The position numbers and the translations under genes were made by a program. From Sympetrum striolatum (lineage: Eukaryota > Arthropoda > Insecta > Odonata > Libellulidae), in contig OX388345.1 of the NCBI GenBank assembly GCA_947579665.1, positions 72,345,454-72,409,453 of the forward strand: a stretch of 64,000 nucleotides of DNA, given 5' to 3'. The notes beneath the pieces are model-generated. The model was not told the DNA's origin, did no database searches, and was given only the letters and a program-made list of their open reading frames with translations. Below are positions 24,630-37,194 of this stretch, piece by piece (the first letter of the stretch is position 1; every line of letters starts with the position of its first letter).

Positions 24630-27600
24630 GGATCGAAAAGGGAGGATTAACCACGGCGACCTGACGTTTCAAAGGATATGTGACTACTGTTGCGTGGCGC
24701 ATGATCCGTCTCCCATTCCTACCGAAATAAGCCGGAAAAAGAGGAAGGATTTTTCATTCGCCGTCGAAATAAGCAGGGATCCGCATCGAATGGTCCTTAA
24801 GCGCGGATTATCCCTTGCTCTCATCAACGCCCCGGTTGGTTAATTGGGTGTCCTTTGCAGAGATGTATTTACTCTTTCGGAAGGCTGTCTGTATAGTATT
24901 CAGCCCTCTAACATTAGATACCAAGAGCTGGTAGAAGGAAAGAGGCTTACTAGTCAGGATCAGGAGTGAGGTAGAAGCACTAGTACGAGTCCCCAGAAGG
25001 TTTATCTAGTACGAAATTCCCTGCATTATTTGCTTATTAAATTTTAAAATGATCTATCTGTGCCACTAAACGTCCCAGAATTCTCTACCAACGGTATTTA
25101 TATTGTCAACTCGGAATAATGTTGGCGTAATAATTTATTAATGAAATAATCAGCTAGAAGTGTTATTTGATCGGTGTATCCTCAGGCTTCAATGAAAGAA
25201 TGAGGGAACTAGGCGAGGTTACGAGGGAGGTAGTTGGCACTTGCTTCTTTCAATTACTAAAATTATCATTAACGGAAAAGTTCGCATATTAGCAGAGCAT
25301 CACCTTTAATTTCCTTTAAAAATATCACCAAATATCAAAAACCGCGGGGCGTTTCGTATAAATTCAGCAAGGAACAAGTCTGTGGTAAAAATATACAAAA
25401 ATACTTAACACATTTACAATCAAATCATCAAGTAGTAAAGTCTAACATAGCTCTTCGATCAAAAATAACAATAGGTCTCTAATAAAGATGGATTTATAAT
25501 GAAAATTGATTTCTAAAAATAATACATTTCTGGTAAGTATATGTGGGAAATCGTATAATACAATAGATTCCTAAAGACAATAGATTTCCAACAACTTTAG
25601 GCTACAATAGGTTTAGGCACTTACTTTGTAACATATGTGTAACTTTGTTATAGATAGATTGAAGCCCCGTAATAGATAGACTAAAACTAACTAAAGCGTC
25701 CATTGGCTATATCCGACCCTCTTCCTCAACCAAAGAGTTCTTGTGGGATGTATTAGTGCTGTGGGAGATAAAGCAGCGGAAATGGATAGAGAAAATAAAT
25801 GGACGAAGAGGAAAAGGCGGCACAATCAATCCGACGCCATGAACAGGCTGTGTCGATTTGCGAAAGGACCTTCCGCTCCTGGAGATGAAGTCGTGATTTT
25901 TCCTTTCATTAAACGTACGAGATATTTGATCTGGGTATAGATGGTGCCCGGAAAAAATATCCTCCTATTTCCTCGCATCTGTTGCAGACTTTTGAGATTA
26001 CTTGCTCACCAAGTAAGCTTTCCACCGGCCGTCTACATTTAATTTCGGTCGAGTTTTTTTTTTCTTTAACCGCGCTTTGATATCCACACCACCTCTATTA
26101 CAACCTTTCGGATACGAAAATGCAAATGAATGTGGAGGTAAAAGAGGAAACGAAGATTGGTCTATGGGGAATCGTCCCGAGTTTTATGAATATTCAGGAG
26201 ACAGAAACAAATGATTTTGACATTCCAGCTGTATTACGACGCCGAGGGAAATCTATTTGGAAAATGAGGTTTACTTCGTACTCAGTGTAATCCCTTTGGC
26301 AAATAGATCCACGGAAAAAAATATTACGCTTTCCACAACGGGAGAATAACACCCGATCCGATTTTCTATATCAATCAGCCGTTCAAATTACAATCATGAT
26401 TATGAAACAACAACGAGAAAATCATTCTCATAATTTCATTTGCATACTTCGATTAATTAAAGGAAGATGGCAATTAGCTTTCCTTTATTTTATAACAACT
26501 ACACGATTTGTTGTACAAAAAACAAGGTTGTTTGCTGAGTGATGTATTTAGCTTTTACAAAGTAAACGTGTTAATAAAACATTCCAAATGAATTTTATAA
26601 AGTGATGCGAGGGGATATGTTCTTAAAAAAGATTAATGAGACCTGTTATACGATTAAGGAATTCGTGAAAGTGAAATTTACAATTTTTCCTCGAGTTAGC
26701 ATAGATAAAAAAACATAGTGTGGAGCGATTGAATATCAAACACGGATGATCCCTAGATAATTTCATGCGTAAGACTATAAAACGAATTTCTAACATTTTA
26801 AATACCTTTCCTTGTCAATTCTTCGAAAATAAACGAATGATCATACTTTAAAAAATAATGAATTTTTGATGAAATGAAAATAAATGACAGATTTAGGCCT
26901 TTGCGCGTTATACGAGTCTTAATAAAACAAATAAATATATCTCAAATATATAATAACTCTTAAATGAGAAGGGACGTATAAGTATCTATCTCTTCTTGAC
27001 ATTAATTTGTTTCATAATTATCATTGTTAATATTTTTATCAACTGAATATATATATTAAAATATGTTAATTTAGTTGAGTATAAATTAATATGGTATAAA
27101 TAGCAGTATATATTTATTAAGTATGCATTCATTAATTAAAAACTACAGCATGAAATAGTTTTATCATTATTATTATTACTTTAGATAATACGTTATTCTA
27201 AATGAAAATTGAACTAAATTCTTCCACTAAGTTAGGCGCCATTGCAAGGAAATGTTTCACACTTATAAGCGGTTTTTGCTAGCTTTTCAGAACGAGAGCA
27301 CCCCTTATTCGAAATACATAAAATACATCTCTGATTTTGCTAAATGCTACATTTACTTTTAAGCGTTTTCGACCTTTCCGAACCGTCTATCCCAAAGGCT
27401 ACAGATCATCATCTTCGTATTTCCATGCACGGTATTTTTACGAGATTACGGGGTGCCGTCAGAAAATCTCTTTCCGAAGGGGAATCCGCCCGATGCATTC
27501 GGTTCGATCAAGAGGATCAACCTTTATTACACTCGAGTGAGAAAGGCCCGAGCGGTCAAAGGCATGTAATTTTTTGACCCGGGAAATGAGGGGAAAAAAC

Positions 27601-28715
27601 CGAAACAAAAAAGGCTCGAAAAATGCCTCCATCGAAGCGTCAAATGGGATCCGACCGAGACCAAAGACCGACGATTTTCTCCTCTTCGGAGTTACATGAA
27701 AATCGTACGCTACGCAATATATGGGATCCACTCTTTTAGAAAGTCAATGAGAATCCCTTTTATACCACTTTGGTTTGAAGTATAAAGTCCAGTAACTCTT
27801 TCCAAGAATTGGAAAACGCAAAAACCACTCAAGATGTCCCTTTCTTCAAAGATTTGTTCCGGAATTAGATCTACTCTCCCTGAATTGAAATTTCGAAATT
27901 CCATTTGATTTAAAATTATATATTTTTCCATGTAGATTACAATTTAATTTTATATATTTACACAAATAATTTTTCACCATTTTATACAAAATCTTGAGAA
28001 ATAATTTTGTGTAGAACAAGAAATTTAACGCGAATTAATAACAGGAGTGATTTCGGAATACCCCGTAAATAGGGTTAACAGACGTCTGGGTTTTCAGAAC
28101 TTTGTTCCACGGCTTGACGACGTCCTAATGTTCCTCAAAATATTTTCGGAACACAGCGATATTATGAATAATGTATATCAATTATAATATTTTTTATTGA
28201 AGTAATTTGTTTTCATAACCGATTTTTTTATAGTCCGACGAACCCGAGAGGAGTTATGACGTGACTAACTGCTTCAAACAGATTAGCTAAATAATAACAA
28301 TACTAATAATTTATTATTAATCACAAACAGGAAACCCCAATTACATGTGATATAATAAATGATAAATGAACAAATACATTTATACAAAGTAGTAAAAATA
28401 AAAAGAAATGTACAAAGGTTAAAAACATAAATAAAATTTTGATTAATAGTAAATAAAACATTATAAAATTTCTTTGAGAGTAGATTAAAAATTTAATTTT
28501 TCGGCGAATATATGGGGCGGTGACAGACCATGACGGTGAGAGCTACAAGCCCTTCACACTACAAGTAGACAGTAGGACGTGCAGAAGTAATCCCACGGGA
28601 TCAACAAATCGCACTAGAAACCAGTACACAAGTAACAAACGCAGTTCTCCAAACGGTAGCGAGGACATGTCAGGATTTGAAATTATAATCCGAAAGGGAG
28701 TAGAACAGCGGCATG
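24630..28715. other. Non-coding stretch, no gene recognised
   Basis: No gene is recognised. A consensus-like 5' splice string, CTG-GTAAGTAT, occurs at about 25528-25537 but has no adjoining coding frame. The block 25960-26340 is CpG-bearing and might hold a conserved element. The patch 27337-27731 is open in three frames on both strands (67 to 90 codons). The stretch 26890-27210 is extremely AT-rich with many TATA and TTAAT words, a possible matrix-attachment-like sequence. The block 28505-28735 is more GC-rich and has a 71-codon plus frame without family resemblance. Confidence 0.5.
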
Positions 28716-28725
28716 TGCTGTTTCA

Positions 28726-28773
28726 CCGTGCATAAATAATTCATCTAGTCCGTGCATACATTATTCATCTAAT
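28726..28773 (+). repeat. 24-bp tandem duplication
   Basis: Two adjacent 24-base units begin CCGTGCATA and end ATTCATCTAGT or ATTCATCTAAT (28726-28749 and 28750-28773). They match at 21 of 24 positions. This is a simple local tandem duplication. Confidence 0.8.
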
Positions 28774-28949
28774 CATACGACAATTGAAAGGAAGATGCAA
28801 GTTTTGTCCTACCTCGCCTATTCATTTCAGCGGTGTCACCTCTAGAAAGGAGAAAGTTTCTCCCTATGTAATTTAGTATTCTTTTTATCTCAAACCCAAA
28901 ACTACTAACTCAACAAAGAGCGTCAACCAGACTGATAAAGAAATCTAAT

Positions 28950-29320
28950 GCGCATCTCGCTTCCCATGAAAAAGGAGAGAGCTTGCCTCGTATATAGGCT
29001 TGGCCTCGGCTGCACAGAGTATATCTCTGGAAGCGTAGATCATAGTTCTGGATTATTCGAGGAAATTTTGGGGTTAACCATCCGTCCGTGGCTTCGGCCT
29101 TTGCATCAGCGTATGCGTGAGGGGTCGAAGCCGCAAGCGCGTAAAATAATTAACGCCGCGGTCCAAACCTCATCCCCACTGAGGTCTCTTAAGATAACCG
29201 TAAAATATCTCCGAGAGCTTGCGCACAGAAAAGCATCGGTCTCTCTAGTGTGGACTTACCACAATAGTGACAGACTGCCCGGAAAATCTACCAAGAAAGA
29301 AGGGGTCGTTGATTTGTAGA
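28950..29320. other. CpG-bearing patch, candidate conserved non-coding element
   Basis: This block is clearly less AT-rich than its flanks and has a 123-codon plus-strand frame (28948-29319) without recognisable domains. The core at 29060-29260 contains AAAATAATTAACGCCGCGG, a homeodomain-type site next to CpG-rich sequence. The frame lacks visible splice signals and its composition is basic and mixed. A conserved regulatory element is the more likely reading, an exon the alternative. Confidence 0.25.
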
Positions 29321-29324
29321 ATAA

Positions 29325-30105
29325 ACGAGGGTGAATTAAGGATAAAATTTATTTCTCTTGGGTATGAATACTGTAGGAAACGTTCAAAAGGGGAAAATTT
29401 TCCTTAGTAACACAAGAAAAATCCTTCACAGAATTACCCTAGGATGTTATGTTTGCTTTATTTTCGGAAATTTATAAATCATAGAGACTCTTACTTGGTA
29501 TGCCATTGTTTCTACAACTATCTTGTAATGTGGAAAACATTTCATTATTTATGCTCAAGACAGAATAAATGTATCTCTCGTTCAATTTTCCCAAATTCTT
29601 GTTCATGGCTTAATAATACTATGCAGGTATGTAGGTAATGCTAAATAATGAAATTCGCCCAGACAGACCTTAGTAAATGCAATAAAAAATATTATCGATA
29701 ATCGGGTCATAGTGAAGCTTTCCACCGACTATTTTGTTAATGGAATACAGTCGGAGAGGAATGCAAGGGCAAACGACATCAATATTCATCCCGCCTAGTC
29801 ATAGTTATTTCCTTCCCAAAGCTTTCCTTATCTCGAGACGGATAAGTAAAGGATCCAACCAGCATCCGTGCTCAGTACTTCATGGATAAATTTTTACGAC
29901 AATTTTGCTACTTGGCCTTTGTTTGTTTGAATACTTAGATAAGCACTGAGTGTTATAAATAATGCGAAAAAGATGCGATCAAAATAACCTATACAGCGTG
30001 TATACAGAAATGTAGAATAATACAATTTATGAAAGTTTAGTCGTATATTGTGGCGTCGCGCAGTAGTAGTTGAGGAAAGTTTGTAAAGAAGCGGGAAACC
30101 AAAAA
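29325..30105. other. Non-coding stretch, no gene recognised
   Basis: AT-rich sequence with no recognisable gene or repeat. Confidence 0.5.
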
Positions 30106-30116
30106 TGATCCTAGAA

Positions 30117-30399
30117 CAGGATTGGGGAACCTTATTTATCGGAAGGCCACATTTAGCATTCGATCACATCCATCAGACCACACTCATGTTGCCGTGTTTT
30201 TTATTATTAATACATTTTAGGTAAAAAAATCATTAGTTAATTAAACTGAAATAGAATGTTATCCATTACGTTTTTAATAGTCGTCATTAACATGATTAGC
30301 ACAATTATTTCAACACGAGTCTTCGTTGTAGAAAGGGACTAAAAGGCCGCACTAAAAGCTCAGAATGGCCACATGTGGTCTGAAGGCTCCCCACCTCTG
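30117..30399. mobile_element. Complete non-autonomous hAT-like element (283 bp)
   Basis: The left end is CAGGATTGGGGAACCTT. The reverse complement of the right end is CAGAGGTGGGGAGCCTT, so the termini are imperfect inverted repeats of about 17 bases. Further in, GGCCACAT occurs on both arms. The flanks are TCCTAGAA (30109-30116) and GCCTAGGA (30400-30407), which match at 6 of 8 positions, fitting the 8-bp target duplication of hAT elements. CAG...CTG ends with GGGGA(A/G)CCTT are typical of Charlie-like hAT families. No transposase coding is present, so it is a MITE that depended on a relative elsewhere. Confidence 0.8.
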
Positions 30400-30409
30400 G
30401 CCTAGGATG

Positions 30410-30785
30410 TGTCATGGAAGAATGAAAATCAGGAGGTGAGAGGAAACGGAAAACTCAGCGGAGAATAGCAAGTGATAGGGTTAAGGAAATCTACAGTTTG
30501 ACTATGATCCAATAATTTTCACACTAATAAATTGTTTACATACTTTATAGAGAAGAAAATAAAATTTTAATATACGTCCATGGCGAATCATTGCATAAGC
30601 AAAAGCTAAAAAGAGCGTCACTATACTTAGAAATGAAGAACGAAAGGCTTCGAGTACTCCATCAATTAAAGGCCGTCATGTTTCCTTCAGCATAGTCTCT
30701 ACACCTTCCATTTTACTTCACGACACTCCAACTCAACAACTCAGCCACAGGTGAGCTCCCGACCACCACCCAAACTACCAATACG
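30410..30785. other. Non-coding stretch flanking the promoter-like patch
   Basis: No gene is recognised. A donor-like string, ACAG-GTGAGC (about 30746-30755), and an acceptor-like TTTCCTTCAG (about 30680-30690) occur on the plus strand around 30.7 kb, but the intervening 60 bases show no convincing coding. On the minus strand AAAATGG starts an 11-codon frame that closes quickly. Confidence 0.35.
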
Positions 30786-30789
30786 GCAT

Positions 30790-30905
30790 GCAATGGACGT
30801 TGCGTCACTTCCGGGAGGCAGAGGGGCGGAGGCGGAATAGGGCGTGGTGACGTCACTTCCGGAGGAGGGGTGGGGTGGATAACACGCGTGGCTCATCTCC
30901 TAAGA
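30790..30905. promoter_or_regulatory. GC-rich promoter-like patch with ETS, CRE and GC-box motifs
   Basis: This is the most GC-rich short block in the window. CGTCACTTCCGG-type sequence occurs twice: GCGTCACTTCCGGGA (30802-30815) and TGACGTCACTTCCGG (30848-30862). The second holds a full CRE palindrome, TGACGTCA, fused to an ETS site (CCGGAAGTGACG on the minus strand). Between them lies GGGGCGGAGGCGG, a GC-box/Sp1-like run. Such combinations are typical of housekeeping-type, TATA-less promoters. No first exon can be assigned in either direction, so orientation is unknown, and a distal enhancer or an old promoter are alternatives. Confidence 0.45.
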
Positions 30906-31158
30906 TACGCACCCTGACGACCAATGCCTCATCCACTTCACCTTGACCCTTTCCTTTGTCTCCCCACACTATCATTTACTATAATTTTTCTCTCCGCGTT
31001 TCCAACTACTTCTACTCCCACGCCAAAGATATCCGCCCTTCTTAACTCAGCGGTGAATACAGGTGTCTAATGCAATGACTAATGGAATCCAAGGCATTCA
31101 CGGATCTGATAATGAAATGTCTCTTTAAACCATAAGCCAAGGTATGTCACTTACAATA

Positions 31159-32340
31159 CAGTGGAACCTGAATAATTCGAACCTGGAGGAACCAGATGAA
31201 AAAATTGAATTATCAAAAAATTTGAACTAAAGAAGTTTCTTAAGAAAAAAATATTCTTCACTGCAAAAAATGTACAAAAACAAAAATACACATAGAGAAT
31301 CATTTATTACAAAATCCCATCAAGCATCGCGGAATCTTATTTATTATACGTTTCTTAGGGTTGAAAAACGTCTATAAGGAAGAAATATTCATTTTTAAAA
31401 TCAATAGCACGTATCTAATTCTGTTTAATTTTTACATTGATGATCAAAGAATCGTTAATAATAAAATTTAATGATGTGCCATTTGCCAGCTCGCGAGCTA
31501 TGTATCAACTATATAACTAATCTGTTTCTACCACTGAAGGATAGGCGAGTACACACAGAATGTGCGAATTGTGCACAATATAACAAAATATACGTTATTT
31601 AATATATTTATTTTATTAGTTAAGTTATCATTGCTGGTCACCAGAACGGGTAATTGCAAGGGATGGGATAAGGACAAAGGACCTAAATCGCATTTTAACG
31701 TCACCTGGCCGGTATTTGAGAAGTTTGTGATGTTAATCTACTCCATTTTAATCGTAAAAAGTTCTAGGTAGCCAAGATTCCTTGCCATTGTTTGAATACA
31801 GAACGCTACAGACCAAGGAAAAAGTTATAGGCTTTCCAAATATATATATATATATTGCATAGTATCTCCATGCATAATTTCTCAAGCCTGATTCGATTAC
31901 TTCTTCCATGTGAATTTAAATGAAACTCAAATGCATTACGTACACATTTCTTCAATTTCTACAAAATTCGAAGTACAGATTAATACAAGCATTAAGATAA
32001 AAGCCTTCCAAAATGTGTGTGAATTTTATAAGTCTATTGTATGCGTACAACGATATATGCAAAGGTTAAGAGGTCAATCCACAACAGCTTTGTCACGTTG
32101 CGCTGCTGTGATGTTAATAAGTTCTTGGTCACTCGCGTCATATCAATGAAGTCAAGGCATCAGATGCATGGACACGTCGAGACTGTTTCAACACCTTCAA
32201 TTGTTGCCCTCTTCCGGTTCTATTTGTGTGTCAACAATCTCATCATCAGCATATTGTTCAGTCGCAACGGATGTTTACCCGTTATACTTGTTGTAACAAT
32301 CACTTGGTTTTCCACAGTTAGAAAACTAATTGGCAAAATG
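31159..32340 (-). mobile_element. Eroded Tigger/pogo-like transposon (minus strand, 3' end at 31159)
   Basis: At 31159 the sequence CAGTGGAACCTGAATAATTC, preceded by TA (31157-31158), resembles the terminal repeat of Tigger/pogo elements (CAGTGGAACCT...AATTCGAA). About 1 kb inside, the minus strand around 32190-32260 reads VATEQYADDEIVDTQIEPEE, an acidic stretch like the C-terminal tail of pogo/CENP-B-type transposases. Stops follow. I did not find the second terminal repeat, so the far boundary is a guess and the element may be a mosaic of fragments. The polarity (transposase C-terminus nearest the recognised end) is self-consistent. Confidence 0.4.
31841..31855. repeat. (TA)n microsatellite
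   Basis: A pure TA run of 15 bases. Confidence 0.9.
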
Positions 32341-32773
32341 AATTACCAATATTTTAGATATATCAATACAAAAACTTAACGCATAAAGAGCAGTCCTAAG
32401 TTTGTAATGTTCTGTTGAAGGTGTCCACAGCTCTTCTCGAAATTCAAGAACTGAATATCCCTTCTTTTCTGAAGCGGATTTCTATCTCACCTACTGTCTT
32501 CAGCAGGCACTGATCCCGAGGATGACATATCATTTAAATTTCAATGGACACCATGGAAAAAAATTGTTATTTAAATGGATCCCGTAAAAGAGTAATAAAA
32601 TATTTTAATGCTCACTTTTTTAACTTTCCTGGGGTATATTAACAGCAACGTTGACACAAACTTTAATTTTTCTTCTGTAAAATGTTAAAAACGAATTATA
32701 TTGTTCAACAAAATCTCCCCCATTCACGAAATTTATAAGTGATAAGCGTAAAGAGATATTCAATAAATCTAAT

Positions 32774-32805
32774 TAAAATCAATTAGAAAGCTTCAATTGA
32801 TTTTA
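32774..32805. repeat. Inverted repeat, 11-bp perfect arms
   Basis: TAAAATCAATT (32774-32784) and AATTGATTTTA (32795-32805) are exact reverse complements around a 10-base loop. Pairing extends outward by a few bases with one bulge. AT-rich hairpins are expected at this composition. Confidence 0.7.
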
Positions 32806-34016
32806 TTAGTAAAATCATCATCATTTTCTATTTACGGTATTTATTTTCGTATTATGATTTTCTATTCTAGACTAAATTTTCAGCCACTTCAATGAGTATG
32901 CTAATGTTGAGAAGAATCCATCAAATAATTAAATACATTTATTGTAAATTATTACTGCGTCACAATAACTGTGTTAGGGATGCTATTTCCTTGATAATCA
33001 CATTCGTTAGCCTGTCTACAAGATCATGAAAAATACAGCTCTCGGACCCTGGTCCATAAATACGAATTTCACACAATTAAAAACTTTCAATTTCGAAATC
33101 ATACAAACATTTTCAATTCAGATAAGTTTAAAAAAATGTTCAACGACTTTAAAATTTATTTCCTATTCCTTTCAATAAGGCAACATATACGTAACTTCCT
33201 GCAACGCGATGAAAATACACCAATTGAGGAATTGGTTCAGGATTCATATGCAACCATCTATTCGCTGCCGTTTGCCCTCACTCTTTATAATTCCATTTTT
33301 ATTGAGCTTCGATTCCATTTGATACCAAATTCATCCTATTAGCTTAATTCGCATGGTAATCGAAATACCAGAGTCGAGTATTTATTTTAACCGCTAGACA
33401 ACTAGCGAATTTTTTTTCGATTAAAAAATAATGTGTCTCTACGATAAATAATTCTGTCACATCCATTTTTAATAAATTTAAAGAGAAAGAATAAACTATT
33501 TTGGCCAAATGCGATTCGAATAGAATATAACTTTATTATTTTTTGGAGGTGGTAAAAATCAGCAGAATTTACTGTATTAACTTTATGAATCGGATATGAT
33601 AATTGAGACAAATCATTTAAATAGGGAAATGAGATTAAATACTAAAAATAACCCAGTAAATAAGAAATAAGTTGACAATTAATATTATCATATTTAAAAC
33701 CCATTAAATAATATTTGCAAATCAGAAAAAAATGTTTTGGCATTTTATCACATGTAAATATATAAATTCCTAGAAGTCAAAATGTAATTGCAATTCCATG
33801 TTTTTGTACAGCCATTGAATTACCCGTCCGTGGAGAGGGAAATTTTTGTAATATGCATATACCGATATTTATCTTCAAGGCCTTCTAAACGACTTAAATT
33901 CCAATCGAAATATAGAAAAATAATTAAGTCTTATATCTGCTAAATGTCCAAATTTATTAATGAGTAAATGTTAATAATGTTTGCGACCATTAATTCCCGA
34001 ATATTACGTATTAAAT

Positions 34017-34036
34017 TATTTATTATTATTATTATT
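34017..34036. repeat. (ATT)n microsatellite
   Basis: A run of about six ATT units. In this window such runs also mark LINE tails, but no LINE 3' end is evident beside this one. Confidence 0.8.
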
Positions 34037-34955
34037 CCCGTTATTACGTAGATAAACACATACGTAGCAACCCACTCACTTAATAAAAGTACAAATATAC
34101 CTTTAAGTAATGCGAAAAGTCTACGACGAAAATTCCCTCTCATAAAGATACTGTTCAAACACCGGTAAAGCTAGCTAATTATACGAAAGAAACTTCATAG
34201 CTCATAATATTTCCACGTACCAGAGCGATATTTCAGATCGTCGTAGCAGGATATCTTAAATAAGAACCCCTGCGGCAATATTTGCCTCTTCAATTGGAAG
34301 GTCAATATTTCCTCAGTATCAGCTTGTTATTCCTCTTCCGTTCATCATCGATACTTACACGTTATCTTATCCTCAAAATTCGTTTTCTTTCCGGGGAAAA
34401 ATTCTTCCGATATCGACGAAGTTATAGAAAGACAGAGGAGACGGACCTTCTTGTGGAAACGTGTGTTGGAATAAAATAAACTACTCAATCCAAGGTTTCT
34501 ACGTAATCCCATAAAACAGTCAGGGCAAATCTCTCTCCATATTCAAGTCAATCCTTGCTCCAGGCTGTTCAAGGCATTTTTGAATGTTCCGGAACGTGAT
34601 GAGACTCGAATCATAACCGATGATTACGAGAAATACAAGCAATCGATATCCATCTTCGCACTATTCGACACAAAATCCAATACAACATGCCTTCGAGACT
34701 TCGAACTAACCCCGGATTAGCAAATTCATCTTCTGAGAAATTAAATGAATTTTTCCGCTCAAGAGTACATATTTTACACCTAATAAGCAATGATATAGAT
34801 TTGAAGATAGGAAACTACAAGATTGAAGATATAAAATTACTGCAACCCTATCTCTTCACAGACTTAGGTTTTTTTTACATCCACTCCTAAAGTTCTTCTC
34901 TCTATTTATATTCATCTAAAAAAACCGTTCTATGTTTATAATATCATTGACGAAA

Positions 34956-35006
34956 GGTTAGATGGAAGAAGAGACTTTTCAATCTCAATCTCGCCTTAAT
35001 AAAGAC
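34956..35006 (+). mobile_element. LINE 3'-terminal segment, copy 1
   Basis: The segment begins GGTTAGATGGAAGAAGAGAC and ends AATAAAGAC. The same 51-52 base segment, with a handful of differences, is found at 56615-56666, where it is followed directly by an (AAT)7 tail. The AATAAAG signal just before a simple tail marks the 3' end of a non-LTR retrotransposon or a SINE using its tail. Sequence upstream of 34956 was not matched to the other copy. Confidence 0.6.
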
Positions 35007-35009
35007 TTT

Positions 35010-36885
35010 ATAAATAGAACTGGTCAACTTCTCTAAATTCCGATTTTCTATAAATTTGAACTTAATCTTGAGTTCTAGTTTTTTTAAAGAATAATCAATA
35101 TGGATCAATATTTTCGTTTACGTGATTCCTGAGTTTTTATTCCATTACGTAGAAAATTACTTTTAAAACACAATTCTAGAAAAATCATTACATTGAAACA
35201 AGACTCTTTAAGAGGTATCGTTTTCAAACCTCAATCATTTGACCTACCGTAGGCTATTCACTTGTTAAAACTCAATTTATTCGGGGAGTTAAGTAAAATT
35301 GTGGTATCATTACCTTACGGGAGGCAACAATTTTGCGTTATTTCACATAATTTCGGTTGAGAATTATGAATGAGCCAATTTCAGCAATGAACTTATTGAA
35401 AATTGAACTTATCTTATATTGAGTAAGAGGAGTTCGCATACAATCGAAGGAGTGGACATATATCACGAAAAATAGAGGATGTTAGCCCTCTTTCTGCACG
35501 CATGCATATCGTTTCCAATAGTTAATTTATCGAAGCGATAGAAAATAGAGATAGTTATTGATTAACTTGCATGAGTAAATGTGTCCTTGAACTAATCGAC
35601 TTCATTCAATAGCCTTGAAGCCTAACAGTGATAAAAATTGATAGTCTCCCCGACATCAAAACATCCTATAAGAGCTCATAAACAAACCCATATACCGCTG
35701 AGCCGTCTTACAAGGTCAGATTTTCTAAAGGAGGTCCATTGAGAGTGCATCATAGGGACTTTCTTTGAAAGTTTCCGGTGATTCTTTTTCGATAAGCAGG
35801 AAATTGCATAAATGTAAGTCCTGGCTGGGTGGAAATGGCTAATAGTTTTTAGTTCACACATTTGAATAAATCGAAATATATCGCCTTTCCTAAGATAAAT
35901 AGTAGCTTCAGGTATTAACTATACAATTCCCCTCGATGAAACGGATTTTAGTCCATCTGTAATTAAAAACACGCTAGAGCATAAAATCCTACGAGAAGAG
36001 AGGACACTATCGACAACTGCGGATATCTTTCGAGGTTAACACATCAAAAACATAATTGCCAATGAGCTCATCAGTTTTCATTATATTTATTGGCATCGAA
36101 TCGAGGAAGTACACATCTACTAAAGGTAATTAACATTCTAGGTCTAGACACGAAGCTGGGCGTGTAAGCCAGAATAGCCTTCAAAGATATTTAAAAAGTA
36201 TTCAGGGTTGGAGACCGCCTTTTAATACGCAATTTCAACTTAACAGTTTCAAATTTAAAAAAGTCCGCTTCATGAATAAGTTCTCTCTTTCTATTCCAAC
36301 TTATCATGAACATAGCAAAGATGTAAACTGAATCTTGAGGATAGATGTATTAATTAGTGTAAACAATGGAGTAGACAAGCCTCAGGTCACAGCAATCAAT
36401 GGAGCGTCAGCACCTGAGCATATAGTATAACGATTATAAATAAATACTACAGTACTCTATTACTAAATTATATTAAACCTAGCAAACTCCAGCAAAGATT
36501 CCAAATAAATATTGATAAGTTATATTGTCTTGATATCTTATGAGATTGGAAAAAAGCTGTAATTCGTAAATTTTATGAAATATTCATCAGTAATGTTCAA
36601 GCATATATGAATTAAATAAAGGATAAGGGACGATAGTTAAAATAAATTCAGCGTTACGTAACAATGATTGACACCACGATTGTTCACAAGTGAGTGGAAA
36701 GAGAAAGATACAACAATCGAGAGTTAATTTGTAACAATATAGAATTATGAACAATGATTTGCCCCATAAAATGTGAGTTGACAGCAAAAATTGAAGCATC
36801 CAAATACCTCGGTCTGGCACAGAACGAAGAAAACCTATGGAAAGTTTTTCACAGAACAAAACAAGAATTAGTCACTATTATTGCG
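35010..36885. other. Non-coding stretch, no gene recognised
   Basis: AT-rich. Frames up to 90 codons have no family resemblance. No repeat was identified. Confidence 0.55.
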
Positions 36886-36889
36886 AGCA

Positions 36890-37110
36890 AAAATATGGGG
36901 CGCGTTGTAAAAAAATGTCACGTTGGAATGGCGCCTGATGACTACCAGGGCCACGGGACTGACTCATGAACGATACTCAGGCCGAGATCACGGGCAGAGA
37001 TGATCTGCAGACAAATGAAACATCGTCGATAAAGAGCGTTTCATAAGCTGACATGGACGCATGATAAATGCGATGACCGTGAAGAGATACAGCTCGCGTA
37101 TAATTAGGTT
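36890..37110. promoter_or_regulatory. Candidate conserved non-coding element next to repeat copy A
   Basis: This block is balanced in composition, with few TA-rich words, and reads like a unique, non-decayed sequence: GGCGCGTTGTAAAAAAATG at its start, then several ATGA/TCATGA words and CpG sites. It lies immediately upstream of the 37195-37620 repeat. Texture only supports the call. Confidence 0.2.
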
Positions 37111-37194
37111 GAAGAAGGACATGCACGTGGATTTTTTAATGCATTCGGCGGAGTAAGCGGTCGTAAAAATAAACGCACTTCCGACTTTGAATTG

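Larger units (their letters stand above)
32345..34950. other. Non-coding stretch, no gene recognised
   Basis: AT-rich with no recognisable gene. It includes an inverted repeat at 32774-32805 and an (ATT)n run near 34017-34036, both listed. Short plus-strand frames near 33136-33342, 34282-34479 and 34687-34890 match nothing I recognise. Confidence 0.55.

Noticed and set aside
25528..25537. Exon boundary at a consensus 5' splice string
   Set aside because: There is no open frame or plausible exon upstream. Such strings occur by chance.
30668..30760. Small exon between TTTCCTTCAG and ACAG-GTGAGC
   Set aside because: Splice-like strings flank it, but there is no coding continuity or partner exon. 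It is worth checking only with RNA-seq.
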